A stretch of DNA of 44,409 nucleotides from Streptomyces sp. SM10 (GTDB lineage Bacteria > Actinomycetota > Actinomycetes > Streptomycetales > Streptomycetaceae). The stretch is from contig NZ_NEUF01000114.1 in assembly GCF_002910915.1 (NCBI RefSeq), forward strand, positions 1 to 44,409, given 5' to 3'. This document shows positions 8,770-16,404 of the stretch, in pieces; position 1 is the first letter of the stretch, and every line of letters begins with the position of its first letter. The notes under the pieces are model-generated. The model worked only from the letters and a program-made list of their open reading frames with translations, was not told the DNA's origin and did not search any database. A program made the position numbers and the translations under genes.

Positions 8770-8862
8770 CACGCCTCCGAGTGGCAGGTGCCGCCGTTCT
8801 CGGGTGAGATCCGCGACGGCTACCTCTGGGGGCGCGGCGCGATCGACATGAAGAGCTGCTGA
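8770..8862 (+). pseudogene. Remnant of an M20-family metallopeptidase gene
   Basis: The frame starting near 8779 reads EWQVPPFSGEIRDGYLWGRG followed directly by AIDMKSC and a stop at 8860. This is the highly conserved M20 (ArgE/DapE/CPG2/ACY1) metal-site segment, in which the Asp of GRGAxDMK bridges the two zinc ions. Only about 30 residues survive: there is no start, no N-terminal HxD motif and nothing recognisable after the stop. It is a decayed or deletion-left fragment lying just behind an intact MFS gene. Confidence 0.75.
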
Positions 8863-8913
8863 CCTGACCTCGGCAGCCCTGTCAGGGGCCTCGCCCCGAC
8901 CCGGGCCCACCCC

Positions 8914-8956
8914 TGCCGTACGCCCCCGCCGCTCCTCGCGGCGGGGGCGTACGGCA
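8914..8956. terminator. Strong hairpin terminator, 18-bp stem
   Basis: A perfect 18-bp stem (8914-8931 with 8939-8956, arm starting TGCCGTACGCCC) has a 7-base loop. It separates the MFS gene and M20 remnant from the methyltransferase gene. Confidence 0.8.
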
Positions 8957-8999
8957 CGATGGGACGCCGTCCGACACACCGCCCCACCAGGAGGAACCC

Positions 9000-9644
9000 G
9001 TGGCCGCCGAGCCCAAGCCGGAGATCCTTGCCGCGTTCCAGGCCGCCAAGGGCTTCATGCCGGTCCGTGAAGGGCTCGCGCTCCACGCCGCCGCGACCGA
9101 GGCCGCCGCACTGGGACTGCCCCTCCTGGAGGTCGGCACCTACTGCGGGCGGTCCACCGTCCTGCTGGCCGCCGCCGCCCGCGACGCCGGGGTGACGGCC
9201 CTCACCGTCGACCACCACCGGGGCAGCGAGGAGCAGCAGCCGGGCTGGGAGTACCACGACCCCTCGGTCGTGGACCCGGAGATCGGCCTGATGGACACGC
9301 TCCCCACGTTCCGGCGCACCCTGCACCGGGCGGGCCTGGAGGACCACGTGGTGGCGCTCGTCGGACGCTCCCCCCAGGTCGCCGCGGTGTGGGGCGGGCA
9401 GCTCGGCTTCGTGTTCATCGACGGCGGGCACACCGACGAGCACGCGAACGGCGACTACGAGGGGTGGGCGCCGAAGGTCGCCGACGGCGGGCTCCTCGTG
9501 ATCCACGACGTGTTCCCCGACCCGGCCGACGGCGGTCAGGCCCCGTACCGGGTCCACCGACGAGCCCTGGCATCAGGGGCGTTCACGGAGATCTCGGTGA
9601 CGGACTCGCTGCGCGTGCTGCGGCGCACGGGGACGGGCATCTGA
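9000..9644 (+). CDS. Class I SAM-dependent methyltransferase
   Basis: This 214-aa soluble protein starts at GTG 9000 behind AGGAGGA (8989-8995). The Rossmann-type motif I is LLEVGTYCGRSTVLLA (about residues 41-56). The motif II acidic residue is in ALTVDHHRG, and FVFIDGGHTDEH marks the Methyltransf_24-type post-core strand with Asp and His. The layout is that of the O-methyltransferase/cephalosporin hydroxylase-like group that acts on small molecules. It stands alone after a terminator and is followed by an amidase with its own leaderless promoter. Substrate unknown. Confidence 0.85.
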   Translation: MAAEPKPEILAAFQAAKGFMPVREGLALHAAATEAAALGLPLLEVGTYCGRSTVLLAAAARDAGVTALTVDHHRGSEEQQPGWEYHDPSVVDPEIGLMDTLPTFRRTLHRAGLEDHVVALVGRSPQVAAVWGGQLGFVFIDGGHTDEHANGDYEGWAPKVADGGLLVIHDVFPDPADGGQAPYRVHRRALASGAFTEISVTDSLRVLRRTGTGI

Positions 9645-9654
9645 GGGCCACGGA

Positions 9655-9669
9655 TAGCATCGCGACGTG
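9655..9669 (+). promoter_or_regulatory. Putative leaderless promoter of the amidase gene
   Basis: TAGCAT (TANNNT) is followed by six bases and then GTG 9667. There is no Shine-Dalgarno sequence, which fits a leaderless transcript. Confidence 0.5.
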
Positions 9670-10569
9670 CGCCACGACGACTTCACTCCCCCCGCCCCAC
9701 GCCCGGTCCCGCGCCGGGGGCCCGGGCCGGCCGCCGCGGCGCTGGCCGGTGCCCTGCTGGCCACCGCGGGGTGCGCGGGCGGGGGCGGGCCCGCGACCGG
9801 TCCCTCCGCACCGGCCTCCTCCTCGTCCCGGCCGTCCTCGGCTCCGGCCGACGGCCCGTCCACGGGGTCCACGTCCGCCGGGCCCCTGCCCGAGGGCCCG
9901 CTCACGGGCCGCACCGTGGTGATCGACCCCGGTCACAACCCGACGAACCGCGACCACACCCGGGAGATCAACACCCAGGTGGACATCGGCACCGGGCGCA
10001 AGGAGTGCGACACGACGGGCACGGCCACCGACTCGGGTTACGCGGAGGCCCGGTTCACCCTCGACGTCTCCCGCCGGCTGCGCACACTGCTGGAGGAGCA
10101 GGGCGCGAAGGTCGTCCTCACCCAGGACGGCGACCGCCCCTTCGGCCCGTGCGTCGACGAGCGGGCGCGGATCGGCAACAAGGAGCGGGCCGACGCGGTC
10201 GTCTCGGTCCACGCGGACGGTTCCGCGGCCGGGAACAGGGGATTCCACGTCATTCTCCCCGCAGCGGTGAGCGGCGGCGGCGCGGACACCGCGAAGATCG
10301 TGGCCCCGTCGCGTGAACTGGGAGAGCGGATTGCCGGGAATTTCGTACACGTTACCGGAAGCGCGCCTTCCAATTACATCGGCGACGGCACCGGGCTGGA
10401 CACCCGTGACGATCTCGGCGGCCTGAATCTGTCGACCGTGCCCAAAGTGTTCATCGAATGCGGCAATATGCGTGATCCGGAGGATGCCGCCCTGCTCACC
10501 TCCGAGGGCTGGCGCCGGAAAGCCGCTCTCGGTATCGCCGGGGGCATCGGCAGCTATCTGAAGAGGTAG
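9667..10569 (+). CDS. N-acetylmuramoyl-L-alanine amidase (Amidase_3), lipoprotein
   Basis: This zinc hydrolase (300 aa) cuts the amide bond between muramic acid and the stem peptide of peptidoglycan. An N-terminal hydrophobic stretch ends in a lipobox (TAGC, Cys about 36), followed by a Ser/Pro/Ala linker, so it is probably a cell-surface lipoprotein. Amidase_3 motifs are VVIDPGHNP (zinc His about 90), YAEARFTLDVSRRL (zinc Glu about 127), SVHADGS (zinc His about 182) and the catalytic Glu in FIECGNMRDPEDA (about 264). All expected metal and catalytic residues are present, so it should be active. The pair of Cys in RKECDTT and FGPCVDER may form a disulfide. Confidence 0.92.
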   Translation: MRHDDFTPPAPRPVPRRGPGPAAAALAGALLATAGCAGGGGPATGPSAPASSSSRPSSAPADGPSTGSTSAGPLPEGPLTGRTVVIDPGHNPTNRDHTREINTQVDIGTGRKECDTTGTATDSGYAEARFTLDVSRRLRTLLEEQGAKVVLTQDGDRPFGPCVDERARIGNKERADAVVSVHADGSAAGNRGFHVILPAAVSGGGADTAKIVAPSRELGERIAGNFVHVTGSAPSNYIGDGTGLDTRDDLGGLNLSTVPKVFIECGNMRDPEDAALLTSEGWRRKAALGIAGGIGSYLKR

Positions 10570-10755
10570 TTCTGCGGTATTGGTGGCGACATTGGGGGGA
10601 TAGCCGGTCCGGGTAGCGGGCAGCATCACAACCCGCCCGGGCAGAGGATAGATTCATCCGTACGATGGGGAGCCGCCCCCGAGCTTCGCGCCGTACCCGC
10701 CGTTCAGGCGGCATCGACGACCGCCCCGACGAGACGACCGACTAAGGACCTTCAC

Positions 10756-11577
10756 GTGAATATCCGCTCCCTCACTCGAGGCGACGGCGTGGTGATCGGA
10801 GCAGCGGTCGTGCTGTTCGTCGCCTCTTTCCTCGACCTCTCCGGCTACGACTGCCCCTCGGGCGTGGACTGCTCGGGCTACAGCGCGAACGCCTGGGACT
10901 CGCTCTCCATCCTGATGGGCATCTACCTGGCCGGCATCATCGGCGCGGCGCTGCTGATCGTCAGCCGCGCCATGCCGGGCCGCAAGGTCGTCGGCTTCGA
11001 ACTCGGCCAGTTCGGCGCCGCGTTCACCGTCTACGCCCTGTGGACCATGTTCTGGACGATCATCGACGCGGGTGACGCGGGCGCGGGCCTGATCCTGGGT
11101 CTGCTGGCCACCCTCGTGCTGGCGGGCGGCGCCGTCGCCACCCCGCTGGTCCCCGCGCTCAAGGCCCCGCTGATGGGCGCCCCGCGCCCGCCGCAGGCCG
11201 TGCAGCCGGCCTACGGCCAGCAGCCCGGCCAGGGCTACGGCTACCCCGGTGGCCAGCAGCAGTTCGGCGCACAGCCCGGCCAGCCCCAGCCGTACGGCGC
11301 CCAGCCGGGCCAGTCCGGTCAGCCGGAGCACCAGCAGCCCGCGCAGCAGGCTCCGCAGGGCGGTGGAGCACCGGCCGGTGACTTCACACCGTTCTGGTTC
11401 GCCGTGCCGGTCGCGCGTCCGCTGTACGGCGAGGACGGCGCCCCCAACCCGATCGCCGAACTCGCGCCGGGTACGTGGTACCTCGCGGTCGAGCAGCGTG
11501 GTCCCGGGCTCATCGCCCAGACGCAGGACGGCCGCCGCGGCGTCCTCCAGGACACCACGGGCATCCAGCGCGGCTGA
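10756..11577 (+). CDS. DUF5336-type membrane protein with Gln/Gly/Pro-rich linker
   Basis: This protein (273 aa, GTG start) has four hydrophobic segments in its first ~130 residues. The loop between the first two carries two Cys (SGYDCPSGVDCSGYS). A low-complexity linker rich in Gln, Pro, Gly and Tyr follows (about residues 138-205, repeats like YGQQPGQ and FGAQPGQ). The C-terminal ~65 residues form a compact domain (FTPFWFAVPVARPLY...GTWYLAVEQRGPGLIAQTQDGRRGVLQDTTGIQRG). The same architecture is common and conserved in Streptomyces, with no known function. It may link a membrane sensor to an inner-face domain. A TAGATT -10-like element lies at 10649-10654. A strong terminator follows. Confidence 0.8.
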   Translation: MNIRSLTRGDGVVIGAAVVLFVASFLDLSGYDCPSGVDCSGYSANAWDSLSILMGIYLAGIIGAALLIVSRAMPGRKVVGFELGQFGAAFTVYALWTMFWTIIDAGDAGAGLILGLLATLVLAGGAVATPLVPALKAPLMGAPRPPQAVQPAYGQQPGQGYGYPGGQQQFGAQPGQPQPYGAQPGQSGQPEHQQPAQQAPQGGGAPAGDFTPFWFAVPVARPLYGEDGAPNPIAELAPGTWYLAVEQRGPGLIAQTQDGRRGVLQDTTGIQRG

Positions 11578-11583
11578 GCCGCA

Positions 11584-11629
11584 GCACGCCGACGGCCCCC
11601 GCCCGCAAGGGTGGGGGCCGTCGGCGTGC
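11584..11629. terminator. Bidirectional hairpin terminator, 21-bp stem
   Basis: Arms 11584-11604 and 11609-11629 pair along 21 bases with one G-U wobble and a 4-base loop. It lies between convergent genes (DUF5336-type protein and the isomerase-family enzyme). Confidence 0.85.
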
Positions 11630-11637
11630 CGGGGGTC

Positions 11638-12417
11638 TCAGCCGAAGGACGACCTCTCCAGCCAGAAGTCCAGCAGCCCCCGGTCCCCCAGGACCTCCAG
11701 CCCGCCCTCGTCGGGCTTCTGCCGGCGGTTGAACGCCAGCATCAGCTCGGCCATCGGACCCCGCAGGGCCACCGTCGCCTTCGCGTGGGCGTGGCGCCAG
11801 GTGAAGCCGTCCTCGCCGAACTCGATCAGCCACTCCGCCCCCGGCGCATCGGTGGCGTGAAGGTGCAAGGACCGTCCGCCGCCCTTCAGTCCGGCCGCCT
11901 CGGGATCGCCCTCTCCCTGGGCGAAGGCGACGATCTGCAGCCACTCGGTGACCGTGTCGGCGGCCAGGCCGGGCTCCACCTCGTAGGCCGTCCCCGTCGC
12001 GAGGGCCGCGTCGGCCCGGTGGACGACGGTCTCGTGGGCCATGCGCCGGGCCCAGAAGGCGGTCCGGCGTTCCCAGGCCCAGGTCCACACCTCGGTGTCG
12101 GGGCCCGCCTCGCGCAAGGCGTCCACGGTCGCGGCGGCGCCCGCCGTCAGCCAGGCGCGCAGAGCGGCGGCGTCGCCGCCGTCCGGTCCCCCGGCGTCCG
12201 GCACCCGGTCCTCGGGGATCTCGTCGGAGGCCCTGCTGCGGACCGTCTCACCGGCCCAGCGGTGCGCGCCGCCGACGTGGAGGACGAGTTCGCGCAGGTT
12301 CCAGTCGGGGCAGGTGGGGACCCGCCGGGAGAGGGCGGCGTCCTCGACCAGAGCCCCCAACAGCTCGGTCTGGGCGAGGATCTCGTCGCAGTAGCGCTCG
12401 TGCGCAAGGTGGGTCAT
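11638..12417 (-). CDS. Maleylpyruvate isomerase-family mycothiol-dependent enzyme
   Basis: This 259-aa cytoplasmic protein has the DinB-like four-helix fold of the MDMPI family. The N-terminal part shows CPDWNLRELVLHVGGAHRW with the first metal His; the second region, RRMAHETVVHRADA, supplies Glu and His. These are the family's usual metal-site residues. The C-terminal domain (about residues 165-259) is the alpha/beta MDMPI_C type. Members of this large actinobacterial family use mycothiol as thiol cofactor; most, including this one, have no known substrate. The start is ATG 12417, with a leaderless-type promoter directly upstream. Confidence 0.87.
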   Translation of the reverse strand: MTHLAHERYCDEILAQTELLGALVEDAALSRRVPTCPDWNLRELVLHVGGAHRWAGETVRSRASDEIPEDRVPDAGGPDGGDAAALRAWLTAGAAATVDALREAGPDTEVWTWAWERRTAFWARRMAHETVVHRADAALATGTAYEVEPGLAADTVTEWLQIVAFAQGEGDPEAAGLKGGGRSLHLHATDAPGAEWLIEFGEDGFTWRHAHAKATVALRGPMAELMLAFNRRQKPDEGGLEVLGDRGLLDFWLERSSFG

Positions 12418-12429
12418 CCCCGCACCCTA
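12415..12429 (-). promoter_or_regulatory. Putative leaderless promoter
   Basis: On the minus strand TAGGGT (complement of 12424-12429) is followed by six bases and ATG. This is the same spacing as at 4741, 9655 and 42874. Confidence 0.45.
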
Positions 12430-12640
12430 TGGGGCGTACGGGCGCCGGCTCGCTGATCAGCAGTGCCACGACGAGCCGTCGGAACGGTGCGGAACGCGGC
12501 ACGACGGGCCTGCCTGAAGGGTCTTCACGGTGAGTGACGTGCGCCGTGGCTCCCCGCCGGACTCACCCGTGCCGGAGCGGGCCGCCACCCGGTACGCGCC
12601 GGACGGGTTTCACTCTCGGTAAAGCGGCAATCCGGAGAGC

Positions 12641-12934
12641 ATGTCCTCAAGAACAGGCACAGGAAGCAGTACCGCCGCACGCGTCATAGCCGTCGTCGCG
12701 GACATCATGGCCTTCATCATCATTCTGTGGATCCTGATGTACCTGCTCGACGCCAACCGGGGCAACGACCTGGTCCAGTGGATCCAGGACTCGGCCCACT
12801 GGCTGGCCGGCTGGTCGTACGACCTGTTCACCTTCGACGAAGCGTGGGCACGGGTCGTCGCCGGCTACGGTCTGGCCGCCGTCGTCTATCTGTTCATCGG
12901 TCACGCCGTGGCGGGCCGGGTCCGGCGCTTCTAG
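12641..12934 (+). CDS. Small membrane protein, 97 aa
   Basis: ATG 12641 is preceded by a GGAGAG ribosome-binding site. The protein has a hydrophilic Ser/Thr-rich start, a first helix (about residues 14-36, VIAVVADIMAFIIILWILMY), an aromatic amphipathic middle (WIQDSAHWLAGWSYDLFTF) and a second helix (VVAGYGLAAVVYLFIGHAVA) before a basic end. Such two-helix proteins are common in Streptomyces and have no known role. It is a single-gene unit ended by a bidirectional terminator. Confidence 0.75.
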   Translation: MSSRTGTGSSTAARVIAVVADIMAFIIILWILMYLLDANRGNDLVQWIQDSAHWLAGWSYDLFTFDEAWARVVAGYGLAAVVYLFIGHAVAGRVRRF

Positions 12935-12953
12935 CCGGGCACCTGCCTGGGGC

Positions 12954-13001
12954 CTTTCGTTCGGATCAGGCCGGGCTCTCGGGGCCTGATCCGAACGAAA
13001 G
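12954..13001. terminator. Bidirectional hairpin terminator, 19-bp stem
   Basis: A perfect 19-bp inverted repeat (12954-12972 with 12983-13001, arm CTTTCGTTCGGATC...) has a 10-base loop. It sits exactly between two convergent genes and has an A/T-rich stem base (CTTTCGTT/AACGAAAG), giving U-rich ends in both directions. Confidence 0.88.
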
Positions 13002-13004
13002 ATC

Positions 13005-14078
13005 CTAACGGCAGCAGTCCGGCTCCAGTCCCGCCGGCAGCCGTTCGCCGCTGAAGACCGCGGTGGTCGCCTCGTCCCCCCCGAGCGCGGCCACCGCGAG
13101 CAGCAGTGACCCGGCCGTCCAGGTGGTGAGTTCCTCGGGCCATATGGCCCGCTCGCCCTCGAAGACGTATCCCGTCCAGTACAGGCCGCCCTCGGCCCGC
13201 AGGTGCTGGATGGACTGCAGGATCTCCAGGGCCCGGTCCGACTCCCCCGTCACCCAGAGCGCCAGGGCCAGTTCGCAGCTCTCGCCGCCGGTGACCCAGG
13301 GGTTGGGGAGGACGCAGCGCACTCCGAGGCCGGGGACCACGAAGGCGTCCCAGCCGTCCTGGATCCGCCGGGTCGCGGCGGCGCCGGTGACCGCGCCGCC
13401 GAGGACCGGGTAGTACCAGTCCATCGAGTAGTGGCGCTTGTCCAGGAAGCGTTCGGGGTGGCAGCGGATCGCGTGGCCGAGCGCTCCGGCGGCCAGTTCC
13501 CAGTCCGGCTGGGACTCCTCACGCTGCTCCGCCAGGGCCAGCGCGCAGCGCAGCGCCTGATGGACGGAGGAGGAGCCGGTCAGCAGGGCGTCGGTGACGG
13601 GCGTGCCGTCGGGTTCGCGCTTCCAGCCGATCTCGCCGCCGGGCTGCTGGAGCCGCAGGACGAATTCGACGGCGGCGTAGACCGTCGGCCACATCCGGTC
13701 GACGAACGCGTCGTCGCCGGTGGCGAGGTAGTGGTGCCAGACGCCGACGGCCACGTAGGCGCAGAAGTTGGTCTCGCGCCCGAGGTCGGTCGGCCGGCCG
13801 GGGTCGCCGTCATGGTAGGCGGCGTACCAGGAGCCGTCCTCGTTCTGGTGGCGGGCCAGCCAGGCGTAGGCGCGGGCGGCGGCCTCGTGCTGGCCGGCCG
13901 CGTCCAGGGCCATCGCGGCCTCGGTGTGGTCCCACGGGTCGAGGTGGTGGCCGCGGAACCAGGGCAGCGCCCCGTCCTCGCGCTGCACGGCCAGCAGCGC
14001 GGCCACGGTCTCGGTGGCCTGATCAGCCGTCAGGACACCTGGCAGGACGAGGTGTTCGGTCTGCTCGGGCGTGCTCAC
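13005..14078 (-). CDS. (alpha/alpha)6-barrel protein, prenyltransferase/glucosidase-like
   Basis: This 357-aa protein is the last gene of a three-gene minus-strand unit. It starts at GTG 14078, overlapping the methyltransferase stop by four bases. Helical repeats are visible: HTEAAMALDAAGQHEAAARA, WLARHQNEDGSWYAAYHDG, VWHHYLATGDDAFVDRMWP, FLDKRHYSMDWYYPVLGGAV, ELALALWVTGESDRALEILQ. The QNEDGSW block resembles the QW-type repeats of squalene cyclases and prenyltransferases, while the overall layout also resembles family 15 glycosidases. No DXDD cyclase motif and no prenyltransferase aspartate pairs were seen, so enzymatic prenyl transfer is doubtful. Context with a glycosyltransferase and a methyltransferase suggests a glycan or glycolipid role. 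Confidence 0.75.
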   Translation of the reverse strand: MSTPEQTEHLVLPGVLTADQATETVAALLAVQREDGALPWFRGHHLDPWDHTEAAMALDAAGQHEAAARAYAWLARHQNEDGSWYAAYHDGDPGRPTDLGRETNFCAYVAVGVWHHYLATGDDAFVDRMWPTVYAAVEFVLRLQQPGGEIGWKREPDGTPVTDALLTGSSSVHQALRCALALAEQREESQPDWELAAGALGHAIRCHPERFLDKRHYSMDWYYPVLGGAVTGAAATRRIQDGWDAFVVPGLGVRCVLPNPWVTGGESCELALALWVTGESDRALEILQSIQHLRAEGGLYWTGYVFEGERAIWPEELTTWTAGSLLLAVAALGGDEATTAVFSGERLPAGLEPDCCR

Positions 14079-14806
14079 GCCTCGGCCTTGGGCAGGTGCG
14101 GCTTGGTCGCGTACGCCACGAAGCTCTTGCCGACGACCGGGTTGAGCAGCTGCTCGGCGACCCGGGTGGCCAGAGGCTTCTTCATGATGTCCCAGACCAG
14201 GAGCTTGTGGTACGCGCGCACCGGCAGCGCTTGGTCGTTGTCCACGCCGAAGGCGCACTTCAGCCACCAGTAGGGGCTGTGCAGAGCGTGGGCGTGGTGG
14301 GTGCCGTAGGGCTTGAGCCCCGCTTCCCTGATCCGGCCGAGGAGTTCGTCGGCCTTGTAGATCCGGATGTGGCCGCCCTCGACCTCGTGGTACGCGTCGG
14401 AGAGCGTCCAGCAGACCTTCTCGGGGCCGTAGCGGGGGACGGTGATCGCGATCCGGCCGCCGGGCTTCAGCACGCGGACCATCTCGGCGAGGACGCCCTT
14501 GTCGTCCGGGATGTGCTCCATGACCTCGGAGATGATCACGACGTCGAAGGAGGCGTCGGGGAACGGCAGGTTGAGCGCGTCGCCCTCCATCGCGGTGGCG
14601 GTCGCGCCCGCGGGTGCCTCACCGGCCTCCTTCATCGCGGCGAACCACTGGGCGACCTCGCGGATCTCCTCGGCGTTCTGGTCGAGGGCCACCACCTGGG
14701 CGCCGCGCCGGTAGCACTCGAAGGCGTGCCGGCCGGCGCCGCAGCCCAGATCGAGCACCCGGTCGCCTGCGGCGAGCGGGAAGCGGGTGAAGTCGACGGT
14801 CAGCAC
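14075..14806 (-). CDS. Class I SAM-dependent methyltransferase
   Basis: This 243-aa methyltransferase starts at GTG 14806. Motif I is RVLDLGCGAGRHAFECYRRG, the acidic motif II is VVALDQN, and SFDVVIISEVMEHIPD is a clear Methyltransf_11 post-I region. It ends MPKAEA-like and overlaps the downstream barrel gene (GTGA). The C-terminal 80 residues (HHAHALHSPYWWLKCAFGV, KLLVWDIMKKP) extend beyond the core and may bind the substrate. It lies 52 bases downstream of the glycosyltransferase gene and is probably co-transcribed with it. It could methylate the glycan or lipid built by that enzyme; this is inferred from context. Confidence 0.88.
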   Translation of the reverse strand: MLTVDFTRFPLAAGDRVLDLGCGAGRHAFECYRRGAQVVALDQNAEEIREVAQWFAAMKEAGEAPAGATATAMEGDALNLPFPDASFDVVIISEVMEHIPDDKGVLAEMVRVLKPGGRIAITVPRYGPEKVCWTLSDAYHEVEGGHIRIYKADELLGRIREAGLKPYGTHHAHALHSPYWWLKCAFGVDNDQALPVRAYHKLLVWDIMKKPLATRVAEQLLNPVVGKSFVAYATKPHLPKAEA

Positions 14807-14858
14807 GGGGGCCTGCCTTCGAGGTCGGAGGTACGGATTCCGGGAGTCACGGGGGCGC

Positions 14859-16172
14859 TCACCTGCGGGCGGTCCGGGCGGCGATCGACTGACGGTACAG
14901 CTCGACGGTGCCGAGGGCGGCCCTGGCCCAGGTGAAGTTGGCCAGCACCCTGGCCCGGCCCGCCTCGCCGAGGCGGGCGCGCAGTTCGCGGTCACCGAGC
15001 AGCCGCCCCAGAGCGGCGGCGAGGGCGCCCGCGTCGCCGGGCGGCACGGCGAGGCAGGTCTCCCCGTCGGGCCCCGCGACCTCGGGGATCGCTCCGCCGG
15101 TGGTGGCCACCAGCGGGGTCCCGGTGGCCATGGCCTCGGCGGCGGGCAGCGAGAAGCCCTCGTACAGCGAGGGGACGCAGGAGACCTGGGCGCTGCGGAC
15201 CAGGTCGACGAGCTCGGCGTCGCTGATGCCCTTGACGAACTCGACGGCGTCCTCGAGTCCGTAGCGCGCGATGGCCTGGGCGACGGGGCCGCGCTCGGCC
15301 CGCTTGCCGACGACGACGAGGTGTGCGGCCGGGTTCTCGGTGCGGAGCTTGGCGAGCGCCTCCACCAGGTGGACGAGGCCCTTGAGGGGGACGTCGGCGC
15401 TGGAGGTGGTGACGATGCGGCCGGGGACCTCGGCGACCGAGGGGTCGGGGGACCAGAGGTCGGTGTCGGCACCGATGTGCACGACCCGGACACGTTCGCG
15501 GCGGACCCCGAGGTGCTCGGTGATCTCCTGCCGGGAGGAGCCGGAGACGGTGAGGACCGACGGCAGGCGGCGGGCCACGCGCTTCTGCATGCGGGTGAAG
15601 GCGTACCAGCGGCGCACGGAGAGCCGGCGGCGCCTCGACTCCGCGGCGTCCAGGTCCAGTTGGCGGTCGACCGTGATCGGGTGGTGGATCGTGGTGACGA
15701 GAGGTGCGCCGAGGTCCCCGAGCAGGCCGTAGCCGAGCGTCTGGTTGTCGTGCACGACGTCGAAGTCGCCGCGCCTGGCGCGGAGGTGACGCCGGGCCCG
15801 CAGGCTGAAGGTGAGGGGCTCGGGGAAGCCGCCGGTCCACATGGTGGCGACCTCGGCGAGGTCGATCCAGTCGCGGTACTCACCGTACCGGGGGGTACGG
15901 AAGGGGTCGGGCTGGCGGTACAGGTCGAGGCTCGGCAGCTCGGTGAGCGGGACGCCCTCGTCGAGCACGGGGTAGGGCTGGGCGCCGATCACTTCGACGC
16001 TGTGGCCCAGTCGGGCCAGCTCGCGGCCGAGGTGGCGGACGTAGACGCCCTGGCCGCCGCAGAAGGGGTTCCCCTTGTAGGTCAGGAGCGCGATGCGCAA
16101 CGGCCGGTCACCCTCGGTGTCCGACGCACCGCCGCCCGCGAAGGGGCCCGTCTCTATGGCCTCAGCGGTCAC
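14859..16172 (-). CDS. GT4-family glycosyltransferase
   Basis: This retaining GT-B glycosyltransferase (437 aa) would use a nucleotide-sugar donor in the cytoplasm. The N-terminal half has the glycine-rich acceptor loop LTYKGNPFCGGQGVYVRHLGRELA. The C-terminal half has VHIGADTDLW, SADVPLKGL, and the E-x7-E donor motif in SLYEGFSLPAAEAMATGTPLV. GTG 16172 was chosen because AAGGGGG lies seven bases upstream; GTG 16190 is the alternative. It is the first gene of a three-gene unit with a methyltransferase and an alpha/alpha-barrel protein. It is divergent from the KstR-like regulator, with a KstR-type operator between them. Donor and acceptor are unknown. Confidence 0.88.
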   Translation of the reverse strand: MTAEAIETGPFAGGGASDTEGDRPLRIALLTYKGNPFCGGQGVYVRHLGRELARLGHSVEVIGAQPYPVLDEGVPLTELPSLDLYRQPDPFRTPRYGEYRDWIDLAEVATMWTGGFPEPLTFSLRARRHLRARRGDFDVVHDNQTLGYGLLGDLGAPLVTTIHHPITVDRQLDLDAAESRRRRLSVRRWYAFTRMQKRVARRLPSVLTVSGSSRQEITEHLGVRRERVRVVHIGADTDLWSPDPSVAEVPGRIVTTSSADVPLKGLVHLVEALAKLRTENPAAHLVVVGKRAERGPVAQAIARYGLEDAVEFVKGISDAELVDLVRSAQVSCVPSLYEGFSLPAAEAMATGTPLVATTGGAIPEVAGPDGETCLAVPPGDAGALAAALGRLLGDRELRARLGEAGRARVLANFTWARAALGTVELYRQSIAARTARR

Positions 16173-16226
16173 ACTCGGCCCCCTTCTCACTGCGTTTTCG
16201 CCGGAGCGTAACCGGTCGCGCTAATC

Positions 16227-16240
16227 TAGAACAAGTTTCA
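16227..16240. promoter_or_regulatory. KstR-type operator
   Basis: TAGAACAAGTTTCA fits the 14-bp KstR consensus TnnAACnnGTTnnA at every fixed position. It lies between the divergent glycosyltransferase and the KstR-like regulator, so it is probably the regulator's own binding site. Confidence 0.65.
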
Positions 16241-16404
16241 GACTCGTTCGTTCAACCCGCACCGAATCTACCGGCAGGTAGCGTCGGCGTGACGGCCGGA
16301 TCAGGTGATTCGCGCCACGGCGGACGCGCTGACCTGCCGCGCGCACCCGGAAGCGGGCGCCGGGCCGTACGGGGAACCGGTTCTCCCTTTGTGGATGGGG
16401 ACAG

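Noticed and set aside
8707..8820. Minus-strand reading reading VAGTDVSWLLATEPGFDAPVR-like sequence opposite the MFS 3' end
   Set aside because: It looks protein-like in part but has no start, overlaps an intact gene and the M20 remnant, and matches no motif I know.
10665..10745. A 26-codon ORF upstream of the DUF5336-type gene
   Set aside because: It is Arg-rich, has no ribosome-binding site and is probably part of the 5' leader. There is not enough evidence to call a leader peptide.
13005..16172. Terpene or hopanoid biosynthesis cluster
   Set aside because: The barrel protein lacks a DXDD cyclase motif and no prenyl diphosphate synthase or other terpene gene is present.
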